Assembly: GCA_007119095.1 (NCBI GenBank)
Contig: SKQI01000129.1
Span: 1 to 9,321, forward strand
From: Wenzhouxiangella sp.
Lineage (GTDB): Bacteria; Pseudomonadota; Gammaproteobacteria; Xanthomonadales; Wenzhouxiangellaceae
Reading direction: 5' to 3'
DNA: 9,321 nucleotides
In this document: positions 7,103 through 9,321 of the stretch, piece by piece
Numbering within the stretch: position 1 is the stretch's first letter
How the letters are laid out: each line of letters starts with the position of its first letter
Notes under the pieces: model-generated
What the model was told of the DNA's origin: nothing
Database searches by the model: none
What the model saw: the letters and a program-made list of their open reading frames with translations, nothing else
Program-made: the position numbers and the translations under genes

Positions 7103-7171
7103 TTGGGGCCTGCGGTTTTTCGTGTTGACCCCTCTTGGTTTTCTCGCCCATCGCTGCTGACTGCCCGGCTT

Positions 7172-7177
7172 TATACT
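7172..7177 (+). promoter_or_regulatory. -10-like box upstream of B1
   Basis: TATACT matches the sigma-70 -10 consensus at 5 of 6 positions and lies 40 bases before the B1 ATG, downstream of the A-gene hairpin. No fitting -35 box is seen 16-18 bases upstream; TTGACC at 7125-7130 is too far away. If a promoter exists here it would need an activator. Weak. Confidence 0.22.
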
Positions 7178-7198
7178 GTGACCCGTGTCGCGGTCGTC

Positions 7199-7207
7199 AA
7201 AAATCAA
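7199..7207 (+). repeat. Leader element AAAAATCAA, copy 2 (upstream of B1)
   Basis: Second copy of the 9-base word described at 6869-6877. Here it runs straight into GGGAAGAAG (7208-7216), the ribosome site of B1. Confidence 0.3.
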
Positions 7208-7217
7208 GGGAAGAAGC

Positions 7218-7505
7218 ATGGGTTCAAAAAGCATTCAGGGCACGGAGCGCTATCGGCGCAATCCGGATCTGATCGGCGCTGCCATCGATGACGAGATGGT
7301 GATGATGAGCGTCGAGCACGGCCAGTACTACGGCCTGGGGGGCGTCGCGCCGCGCGTCTGGGAACTGATCGAAAAGCCGTGCACGCTCGATGGTTTGGTC
7401 AATGCCATCGTCAAGGAATACGAAGTCGATCAGGAGACCTGTCGCGATGACCTGGTCGGTTTCCTTGCGCAGATGGAATCTCTGGGCCTGGTCCAGCGCG
7501 ACTGA
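7218..7505 (+). CDS. PqqD-like lasso leader-binding protein (B1, RRE)
   Basis: This is a 95-residue protein with the PqqD fold, the RiPP recognition element that grips the leader (Tyr, Pro, Gly positions) and delivers the precursor to the B2 protease and the cyclase. It shows the family pattern: a basic start, DDEMVMMSVEHGQYYGL as the beta-strand part (nt about 7287-7337), VAPRVWELIE in the first helix, LVNAIVKEYEV in the second, and a C-terminal FLAQMESLGLV helix. ATG 7218 is chosen over the in-frame GTG at 7185 because GGGAAG (7208-7213) is placed correctly before it and the extra residues add nothing conserved. It lies 167 bases after the precursor, beyond the hairpin, and 18 bases before B2, so B1 and B2 form a pair. 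Confidence 0.93.
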   Translation: MGSKSIQGTERYRRNPDLIGAAIDDEMVMMSVEHGQYYGLGGVAPRVWELIEKPCTLDGLVNAIVKEYEVDQETCRDDLVGFLAQMESLGLVQRD

Positions 7506-7523
7506 TTTAACGGCCGCGTACTC

Positions 7524-7985
7524 ATGCTGACCAGGCTGAGACGGTATTTTCGCTATCCGCTGTTCGTCAAGCTCTGGTTTTTGCCGGTCTGGTTCGGACT
7601 GGGCCTTGCGCGCCTGGCTATTCTGACCCTGTCGTTCAAGCGGCTGGTGCCCGGCCTGGGTGTGTCGACAGGGGTTGCTCCCTGGCTTCCGCTGCTTGAT
7701 CAGACCCAGGCGGGACGCGCCCGTCATATCGGCGAAGTGGTGCGCCTGGCCGCGCGCTATACGCCGTGGGAGTCCAACTGTTTCCCCCAGGCAGTGGTTT
7801 CCCGCCAGATGCTGGCCTGGTATCGCGTTCCCTATTGTTTGTTCTTCGGCGTCAGGCGACAGCCTGCCAACAGTGAATTCGAGGCCCACGCCTGGGTAGC
7901 CGCGGGCCCTGTGCGTGTCATCGGTGGTGCCGGCTTCAATCGTTTCACGGTGGTCGGGGTATTCGCGGCTTTCGATCCAGTGTGA
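7524..7985 (+). CDS. Transglutaminase-like lasso leader peptidase (B2)
   Basis: This is a 153-residue cysteine protease of the transglutaminase-like B2 family, which cuts the leader from the precursor after the Thr-x site. The N-terminus is basic and has a hydrophobic stretch (about residues 12-38). The catalytic Cys86 lies in TPWESNCFPQAV, and His122 in EAHAWVAAG. The following VIGGAGFNRFTVV is the usual C-terminal strand pattern. The third triad residue, an Asp about 12 positions after His in McjB, is Gly here, and the only later Asp is residue 151. Another residue may orient the His, or the family may tolerate the change. No strong ribosome site precedes ATG 7524; the 18-base gap from B1 suggests coupled translation. 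In Pseudomonadota B is often one fused protein, so separate B1 and B2 genes are worth noting. Confidence 0.92.
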   Translation: MLTRLRRYFRYPLFVKLWFLPVWFGLGLARLAILTLSFKRLVPGLGVSTGVAPWLPLLDQTQAGRARHIGEVVRLAARYTPWESNCFPQAVVSRQMLAWYRVPYCLFFGVRRQPANSEFEAHAWVAAGPVRVIGGAGFNRFTVVGVFAAFDPV

Positions 7986-8138
7986 GCAAGCTGAGCTCGG
8001 GCCGGGCTGCCGGACAAGCGCGGGCGTTGGGTTTGCAATCGGGCCTCGGGCGTGCAATTCTTGGTCTGACAAGCCCAGCATTTTGCGGATCTTTCGCCTG
8101 CGATAGTGGAATTTCCCGAGAATTGCTGTTAGCATCCG

Positions 8139-8167
8139 CTTGGAAATGTCTGACTTCCAAGGTTTTT
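8139..8167 (+). terminator. Candidate terminator after B1-B2
   Basis: CTTGGAA (8139-8145) pairs with TTCCAAG (8155-8161) around a 9-base loop, followed by G and five T residues (8163-8167). The stem is short, but the layout is that of an intrinsic terminator. It lies about 150 bases after the B2 stop and before the strong ribosome site of the next gene, so it could close the lasso cluster. The rest of the 251-base gap (7986-8236) holds nothing else I can support. Confidence 0.4.
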
Positions 8168-8236
8168 GTAGCGATCTTGATGTCGAGTCCGGCTTGGTTT
8201 TAGTGTGTTCGAGAAGCTTTTCTCCAGGAGAGGGGT

Positions 8237-9321
8237 ATGTTCAGCAAAATGCTTTTTCGTGATTCTTCCTCGGCCCGTCGCGGTCTTCCGGCCTTGTGTC
8301 TTGCCATTTTCTGTTCGCTGATACTCAGCGGCCCGGCCGTGGCTCAGCAGCTTCAGCAATACGAGCAATTCATTATTTCCTCAGGGGAGTGGATGCTGGC
8401 TCGGCAGTTGCCGAATGGCGCCTATCCCTACTCGGATGCGGATCCCTCAGTGTTTCCAAACGTCCAGGCGATTTCCGGTTTGGCCACGCTGTCTGCCTAC
8501 CAGGCCTGCCTTGCCCTGAACGACTGTGAGGATATCGATTTCTCGGACCCGGCCATCGAAGCGCAGGATTTTCTCGATGCTGCTCTTTTGACAGGCGACT
8601 ATCTCATTAATGGTGGATTCGCCAATTTCGGCACGGGTCTGCCAAACATTCGCAATTTCGATCCTTTGTTCCTGGTCAGGCTGTCGAACGTCAGCGGCGA
8701 TCCGCAATACGCCGAGTTCCTTGAAGACAACTTTTGGGATCTGCTTGAAAACGGCACTTACGGCCCTACCAGCGACTGGGATATGGATGATTTCATCGCG
8801 AACATGATCGCGACTCGGGATTCCTCTGCAGCACTCAGCGGCACGGTTGCCGCTTGGGACCTGGGCTTTCTGGCTGCTGCGGCCTCGGAAGCGGGCATTA
8901 CCCAATTTGACCAGGCCATCATCGACGGCACGCGCACGGCCCTTGGATTTGGTGCTGACTCCAGTGTCGTAGTTGGTGTGTCAGGTTTCGACATCATGGG
9001 GCTGGCCGGAGGCATCTGGGTGGCTGGTGTCACTGGCGCTAACGTTACACCGACAACGGGAACCTGGGCTTCAACAACAACCAACAGTCAGCTTGTGGGC
9101 ATTCTGCTCGACCACCAGTCCAGCGAAGGCGCCTTTTTGCAGAGCACGGCGTCTGACAACAACCCGATCGACCCTGCCGATACCGTCAGCCAGACCACCG
9201 CTTTTGCTCTGCTGGCGCTGGCCGAATATGACAGCGAGCTTTATTTCTCGCGCATTTCGGCGGCACTCAATTCGCTCGCCAACGTCTTTCTGCAGCCCAG
9301 CGGTCGGATGAGTTACTTCCA
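8237..9321 (+). CDS. Secreted protein with alpha/alpha-toroid (prenyltransferase/squalene-cyclase-like) repeats, 3' partial
   Basis: The frame is open for 361 codons and runs off the window. The ATG at 8237 has a strong ribosome site, GGAGAGGGG (8227-8235). A signal peptide is clear: basic start with Arg8, Arg14 and Arg15, hydrophobic core from Leu17 to Leu30, and cleavage after Ala-Val-Ala36, leaving Gln37 first. The mature part has helical repeats of the type WMLARQLPNGAYPYSD, AISGLATLSAYQACL and QTTAFALLALAEYDS, resembling the toroid fold of prenyltransferase and squalene-cyclase-like proteins. Two Cys (in YQACLALNDC) may form a disulfide. No catalytic DxDD motif is seen, so an enzyme is not supported; a structural or binding role outside the cytoplasm is possible. 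The gene looks less GC-rich than the lasso genes and follows a candidate terminator, so it is probably a separate unit. Function unknown. Confidence 0.83.
   Translation, partial: MFSKMLFRDSSSARRGLPALCLAIFCSLILSGPAVAQQLQQYEQFIISSGEWMLARQLPNGAYPYSDADPSVFPNVQAISGLATLSAYQACLALNDCEDIDFSDPAIEAQDFLDAALLTGDYLINGGFANFGTGLPNIRNFDPLFLVRLSNVSGDPQYAEFLEDNFWDLLENGTYGPTSDWDMDDFIANMIATRDSSAALSGTVAAWDLGFLAAAASEAGITQFDQAIIDGTRTALGFGADSSVVVGVSGFDIMGLAGGIWVAGVTGANVTPTTGTWASTTTNSQLVGILLDHQSSEGAFLQSTASDNNPIDPADTVSQTTAFALLALAEYDSELYFSRISAALNSLANVFLQPSGRMSYF

Noticed and set aside
7125..7177. TTGACC (7125) with TATACT (7172) as one promoter.
   Set aside because: The spacing is 41 bases, far from the usual 16-18, so the two boxes cannot form one sigma-70 promoter.
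7982..8203. Small + strand frame of 73 residues whose GTG start overlaps the B2 stop (GTGA).
   Set aside because: The overlap looks like coupling, but the residues show no family pattern, the composition changes along its length, and the candidate terminator hairpin at 8139-8167 lies inside it. Most likely non-coding.

Overview
The window carries most of a lasso-peptide (RiPP) biosynthetic gene cluster from a GC-rich Gram-negative bacterium, probably a member of the Pseudomonadota. A gammaproteobacterium is my best guess from protein style, with low confidence. All genes are on the + strand and tightly packed, with short or negative gaps over the first 6.8 kb, so this part reads as one operon.

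Layout: (1) 1-1274, the C-terminal part of an ABC exporter (lasso D protein), cut by the window edge. (2) 1285-2223, an HPr-kinase-like Ser kinase of the kind that phosphorylates the C-terminal Ser of lasso precursors such as paeninodin. (3) 2223-3176, a CobS-like AAA+ ATPase, and 3151-4860, a CobT-like VWA (MIDAS) protein. Both are very close to the two motor subunits of aerobic cobaltochelatase, but no CobN-type chelatase subunit is in the window. (4) 4857-6800, the asparagine-synthetase-like lasso cyclase (C protein), joined to the CobT-like gene by an ATGA overlap. (5) 6895-7050, a 51-residue precursor (A) with a textbook YxxPx(L/V)xxxGxxxxxT leader, ending in Ser-Ser. It has a candidate promoter of its own and is closed by a strong UUCG-capped hairpin. 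(6) 7218-7505, the PqqD-like leader-binding protein (B1), and 7524-7985, the transglutaminase-like leader peptidase (B2). (7) 8237 to the end, a secreted protein with alpha/alpha-toroid (prenyltransferase/squalene-cyclase-like) repeats, cut by the window edge and probably outside the cluster.

Working model: B1 binds the leader and presents the precursor to B2, which cuts after Thr-Lys. The cyclase activates an Asp/Glu side chain and closes the ring (Ser1-Asp8 is the favoured reading). The kinase phosphorylates the C-terminal Ser, and the ABC protein exports the product. The unexplained part is the CobS/CobT pair placed between kinase and cyclase. An AAA+/VWA motor is not part of any lasso pathway I know of, and it is the most interesting feature here. 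All functional statements are inferred from sequence motifs read by eye; no database search was run.
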